Shown: piece after piece, positions 19,300-30,014 of the stretch | Position numbering within the stretch: the stretch's first letter is position 1 | Layout: every line of letters begins with the position of its first letter | Assembly: GCA_036898165.1 (NCBI GenBank) | Contig: CM072530.1 | Coordinates: 17,593,847-17,657,846, forward strand | DNA from: Silybum marianum | Taxonomy: Eukaryota; Streptophyta; Magnoliopsida; Asterales; Asteraceae | Length of the DNA: 64,000 nt | Direction of reading: 5' to 3' | Notes under the pieces: model-generated | Seen by the model: the letters and a program-made list of their open reading frames with translations, nothing else | What the model was told of the DNA's origin: nothing | Database searches by the model: none | Position numbers and translations under genes: made by a program

Positions 19300-19911
19300 C
19301 TAATGCATCACCAACCAAATCAATATTCCTAATAGGATCACCAGAGCTCCTATCACCCACTCTAGGTAAGTGTGGATCCTCCGAACCGCCACCCTAGCAT
19401 CAAGGGCAACCTCCAAGACTCTATTCGTAAACTCGTCATGTGTGTGCAAGACCGTTATGATGTCGTCTATGGATTGCCGATAATGGTCCAACATATGCCT
19501 ATGAAGCTCTACTTCATTAGCCATCCCTGAGGTCCACGCGCGCTCCAACGCGGTCATACCCTGTAGCTGTGGTACAGGGACTCCTATAGCCGGGGGAGGA
19601 GGAGTCATACTTCGTGACCGAGATCGTGACTGTGACGGTTCCCTCGAAGGTACGGAAGGAACTGTGAAAGTCACACTCCGACGAGGGAGAACACGCTTTC
19701 GAGCGGTTCTTATCATCCTCGGTCCTCGAGATGTACCCTCGCCGGCGGGTGAAGGTACATGCATAGGAGTAAGTGATCGAGCGGAGGAGTCAGCGGTATC
19801 CTCCTCGTAGCTATGCTCGGATGGGTCATAATCGTCGTGATTCGGGTCGTCACTCCTAACTCGGCCGGTAACGTAACGTGACTCATCTGGGTCAAGGTCG
19901 GATGACGACAT
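19300..19911 (-). CDS. Gypsy-1 accessory ORF with C-terminal membrane segment
   Basis: An intact 203-codon frame between the primer site and gag, in the sense of the element. Residues 1-50 are acidic (rich in D, S, E). Residues 65-110 are basic and Arg/Ser-rich (S-R-S-R-S-R-S followed by PPPP). Residues 120-180 look helical. The last 20 or so residues form a hydrophobic stretch (VIGALVILLGILIWLV) with only M-H after it, the layout of a tail-anchored membrane protein. Gag, pol and LTRs of this element are broken, yet this frame has no stop. I do not recognise a named family. Similar short extra ORFs are annotated next to plant gypsy gags, but their function is unknown to me. Confidence 0.7.
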   Translation of the reverse strand: MSSSDLDPDESRYVTGRVRSDDPNHDDYDPSEHSYEEDTADSSARSLTPMHVPSPAGEGTSRGPRMIRTARKRVLPRRSVTFTVPSVPSREPSQSRSRSRSMTPPPPAIGVPVPQLQGMTALERAWTSGMANEVELHRHMLDHYRQSIDDIITVLHTHDEFTNRVLEVALDARVAVRRIHTYLEWVIGALVILLGILIWLVMH

Positions 19912-20258
19912 AATGTTGTAATATATAAAAGAATTTTTTTTTTAACAAATGTCAGAAACATTTTATAATACACATGTGAACTCACATAAAAAAAATCATA
20001 TTTTCAATTTGAAATAAGAGGTTTCCGATCTATGCCTACTTTTAGTATAACTTAAGGCAGATCCTTTCTTATTCATACCATATTTAGACATGGGTGATCA
20101 GGCTTTGCCTAATTATGATATGTTAGAACGATGCCTATTCTAATTATACTAGTATTAAGTTTTTAAAATTTTTAAATTTATCTAAAGAATTGATTTTTGA
20201 AAATTTTGGTTATAGTGCATGGTTTTTGTTAGAAAACCGGTGTTCTCTATAAGCTAAG
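19912..20258. other. Leader of Gypsy-1 between primer site and accessory ORF
   Basis: About 350 AT-rich bases without a coding frame. By position they are the untranslated leader of the genomic RNA and would carry packaging signals, none of which I can identify. Confidence 0.6.
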
Positions 20259-20270
20259 CCTCTGATACCA
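20259..20270 (-). promoter_or_regulatory. Primer binding site of Gypsy-1
   Basis: On the minus strand it reads TGGTATCAGAGG, four bases after the end of the 5' LTR. It matches the initiator tRNA-Met complement and fixes the element's orientation. Confidence 0.88.
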
Positions 20271-20274
20271 AGTT

Positions 20275-23183
20275 TGTCACACCTCGCTAAAGCGGAAATA
20301 CGGGGTAAGATAGTTCAACTTCACAGCAGTAGGAATATAAACACCAACCATACATACATAATTAAACATCAACGTTTAAAGTTTAAAAGTTTACAGTTTG
20401 ACAACTTTGTCTTAACAAACAAATTACATCGAAATAAAAAGATATATATAAAGTCTTGATTGGTGTTCCACAAAATAAGTTACCCTTGATCTGTTACCTC
20501 TATTTTCCTGTAAAGCATGATAAAACGGAAGGGTCAACTACAAAGAGTTGGTGAGTTCACGGGTTTTCGAATGCACAAAAATATTTTATATGCAAAGTAT
20601 AAACACATCAATATTAAACATTTCAATTTTTATGAGCAAATATGCAAATTACTTTTACACATGATATCTAATTATTGAGCCACTACTAAGCCTACTCGAC
20701 ATTCTACGCCCCAAGAACTACCTCAGCGGTGGACCTAAAGTCCACATGTGTAGAGCATTCTTAATTGATAAAGTGCACCCCTACTTGCCAGTTAGGTGGG
20801 TATGTCAACCAAATAACGCTATCCACAAATATCATCGGCTCAACATTATAGAGTTAAATAGTAGTGTAACACGAGGACTTCACATAACTCAACATATCAT
20901 CATGTATAGTAATTTTGCTCATTGTATAGATTTATATGCTTTTCAATAATCAATATAAATCAATTCAATTTCCTTTTAAATGTCATGCTTTACAGTTTAC
21001 ACCCCAAAACCTATAAATAATTAAAAAGAGGGGCCGTGAACACCCACCTTTGCAAGCTCCGCTACTCAAAAGCACGATCCGATCCCCACCCAAAGGCCTA
21101 ACGATTCCCTAACAAAGAGAAATGCTCAAAACCATCACTTATGGGTCTAAAACTACTTATGGAGGTGAATAAGTCTTAAGCTTATAAATGTCCACATACA
21201 TCTAACTTAATTATCTATAGTCCAATTATACATAATGCACATATGCTCGTTAGTATAGTAATTTATACCGTAAGTTGTGTTATAAACCATCAAATGATCA
21301 ATAATTGTTAAAATCATGAAATTCCAGAATTTCACTTCTGGACATAAACTTGTAGTACTCAAAATGATCAAAATGTAGAGACTTCCAAAATGACATAGCT
21401 TCCCATATTTTTATTGTGATATAGTACTGGTTATGGTGATTGTGACCAAATTTAATGCATTTTGGACATGTAAAAATGATTCAAATAATTTATGCAATGC
21501 AAAGGGTCACAACTAGTATGGCAGATTACACCATGTTAGTAAATCACTCATTTGAGGAGTTCTACTCAGTTTTTTCTATAATTTCCAGTTGGATTGGAAT
21601 CATAACTCATAAAGGAAACTTCTGAGATAAGAATCACTGATTTTGAAGAAGCTATGAAGAATATATGACACTTCCAAGTGGTATGTACTATTCTGTCATT
21701 TCTTGACAAATTACACACCTAATTTGTATAAATTGGTTAATGCCTCATACCTTCATATTTTTGAGTGAAACTGGATTCATATGAACCCTAACTCAATAAA
21801 GAAAGTTTTAGAAGAAGAATCATGTATTAAAGACAAATAACAAAGGAGATATTAACACACAAAGTAGAGTTTAGCTGCTGGTGGTTTCACAGATTGCACA
21901 CCTAAAGTGTTTTAGGTGTTTGGAGATCAAATCTCCATATTTTCATGTGATTCCACTTGCATGCAGAAGATAACTCATGTAGTTCACTCTCTAAGGAAGA
22001 ATCATCCTTTTTTATTGAGTTTTGAAAGATATATGGCCATTATTAGAACATGCATGTACTAATCTGTCAGTTTTGGACAGATTGCATACTCCTTTTGTTT
22101 TGAATCAATGAAATCTCAAATCACCATATTTTTTAACTTCCAGATGCACATGCATCTTGTTATTAGCAATTGGGGGGGTCAAAACTCTATGTTTTTGAGT
22201 GAAACCACTTGGATTAAAACCACAACTCATTAAATGAACTTTTAGAAGAAGATTCATGATATTTTAACATATTATTTGCAAGAAATGGACGATTTATGCA
22301 CATGCAATAAATCTGTCAGCACCAAAAATCACCATTTTTACTCAAAAACACATAAAATCATGATTTTCACCTATTTCTTGAGTTTTATTGTTTGCGTCAT
22401 TGATTATCACGATTATGCAAACATTTTTATATGTTTTTGGGTGTATAATCTTTCCATAAAACTCAAAATTTACAGAAGTTAGAAGAAAAACACTTAAAAT
22501 GCATGAAATAGTGGGTTTTTCCCCAAAAATGTTAAGAAAAATGAAGGAAATGATGTTTGTACTTACTTGGATGATTAAGGAAACCTTTTTCTTCAATATT
22601 CCTTGCTCAAAATATGATTTTGATGATGAAATGTGGCTGAGTTTTTAGAGAGAAGAAGAAAGAGATGAATGTGTCTCTTTGTTTTTAGAGAGAGAGAGGT
22701 GATTTGAATTTGAAATGAGCTAATGAGGGAAATAGAGAAAAAATTACATTTTATATGTGGGAGGAGAGGGGGAAGGGGCCGGCCATGGTGATGGGCCCCA
22801 CCCAAAACCCAACAATTTTTTTTAAATTTTATATTAAGCCCAAAAATGCTAAATTGGAAGTCCATTTTCTCAATTTTTGGCCTTTTTTCCAAAATTGTTT
22901 GCCCATTTCGGTTAAATTCTAATAAAAATAAAAGTTTTACAATTAAAATACTAAAAGTATATATTTTATATACAAATTGGGTATAACTTAGAGCATTTGG
23001 CACTGTATTGGACGTTTCGGACAGTTACGGGTCGGAACCGGACATTTTAAGAGACTACCGGGAATGCTAGGGATTTTTCGGCTAATCTAATCTATCTATC
23101 TCTTATTCTTCTAAATATCTAAAATAACTCTAATAAACTTAACAGAAACTAACCTGAAAGCTCGAATTTCGATAGTTGTCACA
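20275..23183 (-). repeat. Gypsy-1 5' LTR
   Basis: A 2,909-bp LTR with TG...CA ends (plus strand TGTCACACCTCG...GTTGTCACA) and the duplication AACTC outside. On the minus strand it has a GC-rich stretch, TATAAAA (22,749-22,755), a CT-rich leader and CCAA|GTAAGT donor-like sequence (22,561-22,570). It contains 21,844-22,300 and 22,881-23,183, which the left LTR lacks. Confidence 0.92.
22749..22755 (-). promoter_or_regulatory. TATA box of Gypsy-1 5' LTR
   Basis: TATAAAA on the minus strand lies just downstream of a GC-rich block and upstream of a CT-rich leader. This is the most promoter-like point of the LTR. Confidence 0.55.
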
Positions 23184-23188
23184 AACTC
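23184..23188. repeat. Right target site duplication of Gypsy-1 (AACTC)
   Basis: It matches 1,465-1,469 exactly. Copia-1 gag resumes immediately after it. Confidence 0.85.
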
Positions 23189-23689
23189 TTTCTTGATGCT
23201 ATGATTGTTGATTTTTACAATGCTTTAAATGGAAAAATTAAAGCTGAGAAAATTAACACTTATTTATCTGAACAATTAAAAAATTGTCATCTAAAAATCA
23301 AAGAACTTTCAAAGATTGAGGAAACCTTAAAGGACCACGTCTTTGTAAATCAAATGATTAGCATTGAGAAACAGCAAGCTATCGCTGAAAGGGAGAAGGC
23401 CATCGCTGATCTTAAATCTGAGAAGGCTACCATCGAAGGATGGTGCAAAACCTCTAACAAGGTAAATGAGATCATCAATGCCCAGATCCCTATGAAAATA
23501 AGAAGTGGGTTAGGCTTTAACCTTGAAAAGGAAGAATTAGAGAAAGACTGTTCCATGCTTAAATTTGGAATGTTTGTCTCCTCTATCCGTAATCCTTCCT
23601 CTTCTTCTCAGAGACCTCACTCTAATGAGAAGACTCCTGTGTTAAAATCTTTCGACTCTTCAGAAAGTGGTCAAAAACAAGGTTCTTGA
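23189..23689 (+). pseudogene. gag: Copia-1 gag, coiled-coil part
   Basis: Homologous to Copia-3 51,012-51,452. It shows the shared sequence L-Y/F-N-A-L-N-G-K, a K/E-rich coiled-coil of about 90 residues and the conserved E-G-W-C-K and I-I-N-A-Q-I-P motifs. The frame ends at 23,689 and the coding signal moves to the next frame at about 23,667. In Copia-1 the stretch between 1,469 and here has lost about 640 bases relative to Copia-3. Confidence 0.85.
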
Positions 23690-24249
23690 CCAGGTTCGTA
23701 GAAAGAATAACGTTCAGAAGAAGAACAAGAAATCCTCTACTTCCTCAGAGAGCAATCCTAAACCTGGGAGAAAAATCTCTGAATTCTTTCAGAGGTCAAC
23801 CCCTAGAATTAAGATTGATCTCACTCCTGTTCCTGAAGAGGTTGTGATACCTCCAAGAACAAATGATAAAGGAATTCTTGGTCCTATTCCTGACAAAGTC
23901 CCTTCTATCTCTCTGAAATCTTTGAATTCCAAACCTTATAAATATAGGAAGTGCTATCACTGTGGTGAAACTACCCACATTGAAAGTAAGTGTCTTAATG
24001 CTACTAAAGCTGATAAACTAGCTCATGGAAAGAAAGTAGCTCAAGCTGATAAATCAGCAAGAGTGAAATCCACCAAGGTTGCAAAACCAACAAAGGTGAA
24101 GATATCCACTGAAGAAAGTTCTTCAGCAAGTAGCACCTCCGCCACTCCTTTTACTAACAAGGCAGGACCCATAGTAATATGGGTACCTTCAAAAAAATTA
24201 ATCTCTTTGTTGTATGCAGAGTGCTAAAGGTATCTGGTATCTCGATAGC
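23667..24249 (+). pseudogene. gag: Copia-1 gag, second zinc knuckle and junction motif
   Basis: A 186-codon open stretch that starts out of frame with the coiled coil. It carries a CCHC knuckle, CYHCGETTHIESKC (23,952-23,993), a lysine-rich tail and the ending GPIVIWVPSKK. In the other elements a stop follows the equivalent of WVPMKN. Here an extra A in the A-run delays the stop to 24,225-24,227, overlapping pol. Confidence 0.85.
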
Positions 24250-25149
24250 GGATGCTCAAGGCACATGACTGGCAGAAAATCTCTGCTCTCTGACTACAAA
24301 GAAGAAGCTGGTCCATTAGTGACCTTTGGTGGAAATGGCACAGGATACACTAAAAACTATGGAATCTTGTCCAACGGAGCCACCTCGTTTAGTCGAGTTG
24401 CCTACGTTGAAGGACTAAAGCATAATCTCTTAAGCGTTATTCAGCTATGTGACAAAGATTTCAAAGTTCTATTCCTAACGAATAGATGTGCTGTCACTGA
24501 CTACAATGATAAGCTTGCCTTAACAGGCAAAAGGGTTGAAAATGTATACGTAATCAACATGTGCTTTATCTCAAAAGCATCATTTGATGTCAATTGGTTA
24601 TGGCATAAAAGACTCTCTCATCTCAATTATAAGACAATTAATGAACTGTCTCAAAAGGAACTTGTTAGAGACCTCCCAAATCATAGCTTTACAAAGGAAT
24701 CTCTTTGCTCAGCGTGTGAAAAGGGAAAGCGGACAAAAGCATCTTTCAGATCTAAACAAGTTTCTTCAGTAACCTCACCTCTTCAGTTACTCCATATGGA
24801 TCTCTTTGGACCTGTCAATGTCCAATATATATCTGGAAAGAAATACACTCTTGTGATTGTTGATGAATATTACAGATACACATGGGTATTCTTTCTTCGA
24901 TCCAAAAGTGACATCCCTGATATGATAATCTCTTTTATCAAAAGGATGGAAGTTCTGAACAATCTGACTGTTCGTTCCATGAGAAGTGATCATGGTACTG
25001 AATTCAAGAACAGTACTTTGATAAATTTCTTTAACGAAAAAGGTATTTCTCACAACTTCTCTTCAGTAAGGACTCCTCAGCAAAACGGTGTTGCTGAAAG
25101 AAGAAACCGAACTATCATTGAAGAAGCTCGCTCAATGCTCAGCGAATAA
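24214..25149 (+). pseudogene. pol: Copia-1 pol: protease and integrase core
   Basis: A 311-codon open frame. It has the copia protease site LDSGCSRHMTG (24,240-24,272), the pre-integrase zinc region (W-L-W-H-K-R-L-S-H-L-N and C-S-A-C-E-K-G-K) and the integrase core with Asp at 24,799, Asp at 24,988 and Glu at 25,096, 35 residues between the last two. The frame stops at L-S-E followed by TAA. The next codons still read as integrase, so this is a single nonsense change. Confidence 0.9.
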
Positions 25150-26110
25150 CGTCTTCCAACTCAATTCTGGGCCGAAGCTGTCAATACAACATGCTTTACT
25201 CAGAATCGATCCCTGATTGTGAAATGATTCAAGAAAACCCCTTATGAATTATTTCATGGAAGAAGACCAACTCTAAAGTATCTTCACATCTTTGGATGCA
25301 AATGCTAAATTCTGAATGACAGAGATCATTTGGGAAAGTTCGATCCAAAAGCTGATGAAGGAAAATATTTCTTGGATATTCCTCTGTATCTAAGTCTTTC
25401 AGAATCTTCAACAAACGAAAAGAACACGTTGAAGAATCCATGCACGTCAATTTTGATGAATCCCGCACTACCCTTACTTCTACCATCCCTGAAGAAGATG
25501 AAGAATTGAAGGCTTGGATGAAGTCTCACTATGGGGAACCTGAAACTTATTTTAACAATCAATCTAATGCTGAATTAAGTGATGATGGAATCCCTGAAAT
25601 GCCCATTAGCAATGATCCATCTTAAGAGATCAGTGTTACTCCTCTCAATCAGATTCCTCCTTCTGATGCATCTCTAGGAAATTCCTCAGTGAATAATCAA
25701 GCTTTATCATCTGCAAATCAATTCTCTGAGTCTCCTCAATTGATTTTAAATGATGAAACAAGTCGCTGAAGAAGAAGAACAAGTCGCTGAAACAATGATC
25801 CATCTTCAGAGATCCCTGAAATACCCATTAGCAATGATCCATCTTCAGAGATCAGTGTTACTCCTATTGCTGAAACAACCAATAGCATCCCTGAAGAAGA
25901 AGAAGAACAAGTCGCTGAATCTGCAGTTGATCTCTCCCCTCAACCACCAGCTCAGCGATGGACTGTAAATCATCAAATAAATCAGATTATTGGTGATCCT
26001 AATGCAGGTATCAAAACGCGTAGAGGTACAGGTAATATATGTCTCTATGTTAACTTCATCTCTCTCTCTTAACCTAAAAAGATAGATCAAGCTATCTATG
26101 ATCCTAGCTG
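25150..26110 (+). pseudogene. pol: Copia-1 pol: integrase C-terminal part and linker
   Basis: It continues the integrase (P-T-Q-F-W-A-E-A-V, T-Q-N-R-S, I-F-G-C-K-C, L-G-K-F-D-P-K) with stops at 25,224, 25,306 and beyond and a frame change near 25,365. The rest is a Ser/Glu-rich linker with internal near-repeats of a CAATGATCCATCTTCAGAGA-like unit around 25,793-25,858. It ends at the linker before the reverse transcriptase. Confidence 0.8.
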
Positions 26111-27586
26111 GATTTCAGCTATGCAAGAAGAACTAACTGAGTTTCGTAGAAACAAAGTTTGGAATCTTGTTCCTAGACCCTCTGGTAAAACAGTGATTGG
26201 AACCAAATGGGTGTTCAGAAATAAGCTAGATGAAAACGGGACTATTTTTCGCAATAAGGCTAGACTTGTCGCTCAAGGATACAGACAGGAAGAAGGTATT
26301 TACTACGATGAAACCTTTGCACCTGTAGCTCGTTTAGAAGCTATAAGACTTTTCTTAGCTTATGCTGCCCATAAAGACTTCAAAGTTTTCAAATGGATGT
26401 TAAAAGTGCTTTTCTAAATGGGAAACTTAGTGAGGAAGTTTATGTTGAACAACCCCCTGGTTTCTCAGACCCTAACCATCCTGGTTATGTTTTCAAACTT
26501 GAAAAAGCTCTTTACGGGTTAAAACAAACTCCTAGAGCTTGGTATGATACTCTTTCCAAATTTCTTCTTAAAGAAAAATTCATTCGTGGAAAAATTGACC
26601 AAACTCTCTTCTTAAGAAAATATAAAGGTCATACCATACTCGCTCAAATATATGTCGATGACATCATCTTTGGTTCCACAAGACCAGATTATGTACTCGT
26701 TTCATTGCAAGAATGCAAAAACAATATAAAATGAGTAAATGCTTAGCGATGAAGAGAAACGTATTTTCTAGGTTTGCAGATAAAACAATCTGACAAAGGA
26801 ATCTTTATTTGTCAAAGTAAATACGTTAAAGATACATTGAACAAGTTTGATATGAATCAATGCTTAGCGATGAAGACTCCTATGGCACCTCCTCTGACTC
26901 TAAATAAGGACCCTAATGGGAAACCTGTAAATGTCACCGCCTATCGAGGGATGATTGGGCCTCTGCTATATCTTACAGCGAGTAGACCTGATATCATGTA
27001 TTCTACATGTCTCTGTGCTCGGTATCAAGCTGAACCGAAGGAATCTCATCTCATCGCTGTAAAGCGAATCTTCGGATACCTGAAAGGAACTGCTAATCTG
27101 GGTCTTTGGTATCCCAAAGGCTCAAGATTTGATCTAATTGGTTACTCTTATAGTGATTTTGCAGGTTTCAAGATAGATAGAAAGAGCACCACTGGTGGGT
27201 GTCAGCTACTAGGTGGTAAATTGATTAGTTGGACAAGTAAAAAGCAAAATTCTGTGTCCACCTTCACCGCTGAAGCTGAATACGTAGCCGCTGGAAGTTG
27301 TTGTGCTCAAATCCTTAGGATGAGAAATCAACTCAGAGACTATGATCTCATGCTCTCCAAGATCCCTATTTATTGTGATAGCACTAGTGCTATTGCAATT
27401 GCCAACAATCCTGTACTTCACTCTAAAACCAAGCACATTGAGATTCGATATCACTTTATCAGAGATCATGTGATGAATGGTGAAATTGAGCTTCATTTTG
27501 TACCCACTGTATATCAGCTCGCTGATCTTTTCACCAAGCCTCTTGATGAAACTAGATTCAATTTACTCATCAGTGAACATACCTGA
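26111..27586 (+). pseudogene. pol: Copia-1 pol: reverse transcriptase and RNase H
   Basis: Reverse transcriptase from S-A-M-Q-E-E-L (26,118) with W-V-F-R-N-K, Y-D-E-T-F-A-P-V-A-R and the catalytic YVDD at 26,651-26,662. RNase H follows (S-T-T-G-G-C-Q, S-W-T-S-K-K-Q, A-E-A-E-Y, K-T-K-H-I-E-I-R-Y-H, Q-L-A-D-L-F-T-K-P-L). There is a frameshift near 26,390 (F-K-V-F then M-D-V-K), another at about 26,700-26,775 where a short stretch appears duplicated (TGCTTAGCGATGAAGA near 26,738 and 26,861), and an open frame from 26,774 to 27,586. Confidence 0.9.
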
Positions 27587-28452
27587 ACGCTGAATAATCT
27601 TTACTCAGCTAACAACAAATAATGATACAAATACAGTCTTCTATTACCATTCGCTGAACTCTGATTCAGCAATATCTATCCTTTATTGGTTTTGATGAAG
27701 ATTTTAAAAGATAATGACTAATCTTTCCTAATGGATAATTATCATTATATTTTTTAAAAACAAGAAAAGGACACGTCAGACCTTTTCTGACACAAGACGG
27801 ACCACGACGTTTCCTTTCCAACTTCTTTCTAGGGACGTGCGCCAGGTCATCATTTCTTTTTCAAAAAGCTAAAACCGTCGTTTAGCTATCCTTTTCTCTC
27901 TCCTCATACTATTTAAGCAAATCATTGCCTTATTTCCTTCTTTACGCTCACATAACTTCCAAAAGGCAAGGATTTTCTCTTGATTCTCAAAGGTTTCTCA
28001 AGAACACCAAGAACACGCACTTGTGCGTTTTTCTTCTCGAACTTCACTAAGGTTTGATCTAACCTTCCACATTAATCTGGAAACATCTTGTTTCACTTCT
28101 CCTTACTTTTCTTAATCAGAATAAAAAAAAAATCTAGGGTAAATAAAATAAAAATCTGAATTAAACTTCAAAACCCATCAAAACCCTGTTCTAAGTTTTT
28201 CCTTAAGAATAGAAGACATTTTTTTTTGTTTAATCCATCTTTTATATTCTATACCTAAATTTTTTATATACCAAACTTTTTAAAACATTTGGTATTTTAT
28301 TTGTTTTTCTACCACAAGTATTTTGATATTGTTCATCGAAACACTTGTTTCTTTTCTCCTTAAATTTGGTATTCTTTATACCAAACTCTGGTTTATACAT
28401 TTTGTATTAGACCATGATTTTTCTATATGGTGTTCCCATCTATGCAATAGAA
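27587..28452 (+). other. Spacer between pol and env-like region of Copia-1
   Basis: About 870 bases without a coding frame, AT- and pyrimidine-rich. Unlike Copia-2, no repeated purine-tract array is visible. CTATTTAAGC near 27,909 is a weak TATA-like site. Confidence 0.55.
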
Positions 28453-29450
28453 ATGGCCTCATCAAGCAAAGTCGTTGAATCTACCCACGTCGCTGATACT
28501 CTGGTTGCTGCTGCGGTCAGCCATTTTCCCCTGGAACAAGCAACATTCAAATCCTGCAACTATCTTGCCCTGGTGGACATCCCTGCTGAACGTATTGGCA
28601 TCTCCTCTCACCTACAAGCCCTATGGTACACGGCTCACTATACCACCTGCACCACTGATAAAGGCAAAGAACTCCCTGCAATTGGCTTTATCATTCCCAC
28701 TCTCGGCCACTTCGCCTTCACCTCTGGATTCTTGAGGCAGGCTCTTCGCCTCCCTGCTCGTGGAAAGAATGAAAAGTGGGTCGCTGAACCTTTAAAGCAA
28801 CATATCGACTCCTTTTTAGACTCCATTGGCTACGCATGGGAAAACAGCTCCCGAAGACAGTCGGTTCCAAGCTGGAAAAGAAGCAACTACCCGCTCGCTG
28901 GCAATATATCTTCACTCGGGTCATTCAGTTCCTGGGATCCAAGACTGGCTCGCATGATTAGGTCAGCAAGCACTTTCAAGACATGGGCTTCACTCTCTGC
29001 ATGGGCTACAAGCTATACTTTGCTGATTATATCTTCAGTGATATGTACAACAGGGTGAAAGCTGCAAATAGGCACTTTGTCATCTCTTACCCAAGATTCT
29101 TCGCAACTGTCATGGAGCATGCCTTCGGGGATGAGTATCCCAAGACAGCCAACCACTCTTTCTCAATGGTAGGAAAGAAATCCTTGGACATTGAGGAACG
29201 TCCAGGTGATGCTCCCTTTACCCCGTACATGCTGACGATCATTGGAGTCCCTGCTTCAGTGCCTAGTTCACTGAGAAACCCATCAGTGAGTATCCCTGAC
29301 ACTTCTGCCCCCAAAAGAAAACAACCAACCGATGGTCACAAAAAGACCATCGCAACCAAACAAAAGAAGCCAAGGATGGTGGTCTCTCAAAAGACTACTC
29401 TCTCTCATTCTGGTGTACTACCAACACCATCAGCTGCCCCAGCTATTTAA
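28453..29450 (+). pseudogene. Copia-1 env-like gene, 5' part
   Basis: Starts MASSSKVVES at 28,453, the same M-A-S start as Copia-2's env-like gene. The first about 125 codons are open. A one-base frame change follows at about 28,840-28,860, and a stop near 28,958. From 28,983 the frame runs open to a stop at 29,448-29,450. A positively charged stretch (K-R-K-Q-P...K-Q-K-K-P-R) near 29,310-29,380 could be a nuclear signal. No signal peptide is visible. Confidence 0.75.
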
Positions 29451-29993
29451 ACGGTTTTCTCTTCCGTTGTGGCTTCTTCAACGCTACCACCACATTCAGC
29501 GACTACGGTCACTGAAAGTGTATTAGACAGCTCCGCTGAAGCTGTATCAGGTGATTCTTTCACAGCTTTCTACTTTTCTTCTATCCCCTCTTCTTTGATC
29601 CTCACCTCAACAAATGATTCAGGGATAGTTGTCCCTATCTCTGATGATGTTGAAACGCATGCAGTCCAAGCCTCAGTGTTGTTTCGGCACTTTGAGTTTT
29701 GGAAGGCCAGTATCACAGGACCTCAGCATGTCTCTCACAGGCATTCTAAGACACTGGCTAGTGATCCTCATGACACTACCTCTGAACAAGTGGTCCCTGA
29801 GAGTAATCCTCGTGATGCTCTCAAGGGTTATAATATGCCTACTCATCCATCATCTAACCCAGAGCTCTTTTTGGCTGCTCTGTCTATGTTGTCACCAGGT
29901 GCCCCTCCTCTCTTCACCACAGCGACAACCACAACTACCACCAAGGTTGCTGCTCCTCCTCTCAGCAAGGACAAAGGGAAATCTCCTCAGTAA
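29451..29993 (+). pseudogene. Copia-1 env-like gene, Ser/Thr-rich middle
   Basis: It is in the same frame as the parts before and after and is closed by stops at 29,448 and 29,991. The sequence is rich in Ser, Thr, Pro and short hydrophobic residues with a run of threonines, and shows no domain I recognise. Confidence 0.65.
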
Positions 29994-30014
29994 CCACGGT
30001 CCTCTGCCAAGCTC

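Larger units (their letters stand above)
1470..23183 (-). mobile_element. Gypsy-1: Tekay-like Ty3/gypsy retrotransposon, interrupted by Copia-2
   Basis: A minus-strand element with TG...CA ends and a perfect 5-bp duplication (AACTC). Reading right to left it has a 2.9-kb 5' LTR, an initiator-Met primer site, an accessory ORF, gag, protease, reverse transcriptase, RNase H and the integrase zinc finger, then a rearranged 3' LTR. The integrase core, purine tract and part of the 3' LTR are gone. Copia-2 occupies 4,387-16,615. Gag and pol share one frame, and the sequence around the reverse transcriptase resembles the Tekay/Del chromovirus group. The chromodomain region that would settle the lineage is missing. 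Confidence 0.92.
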
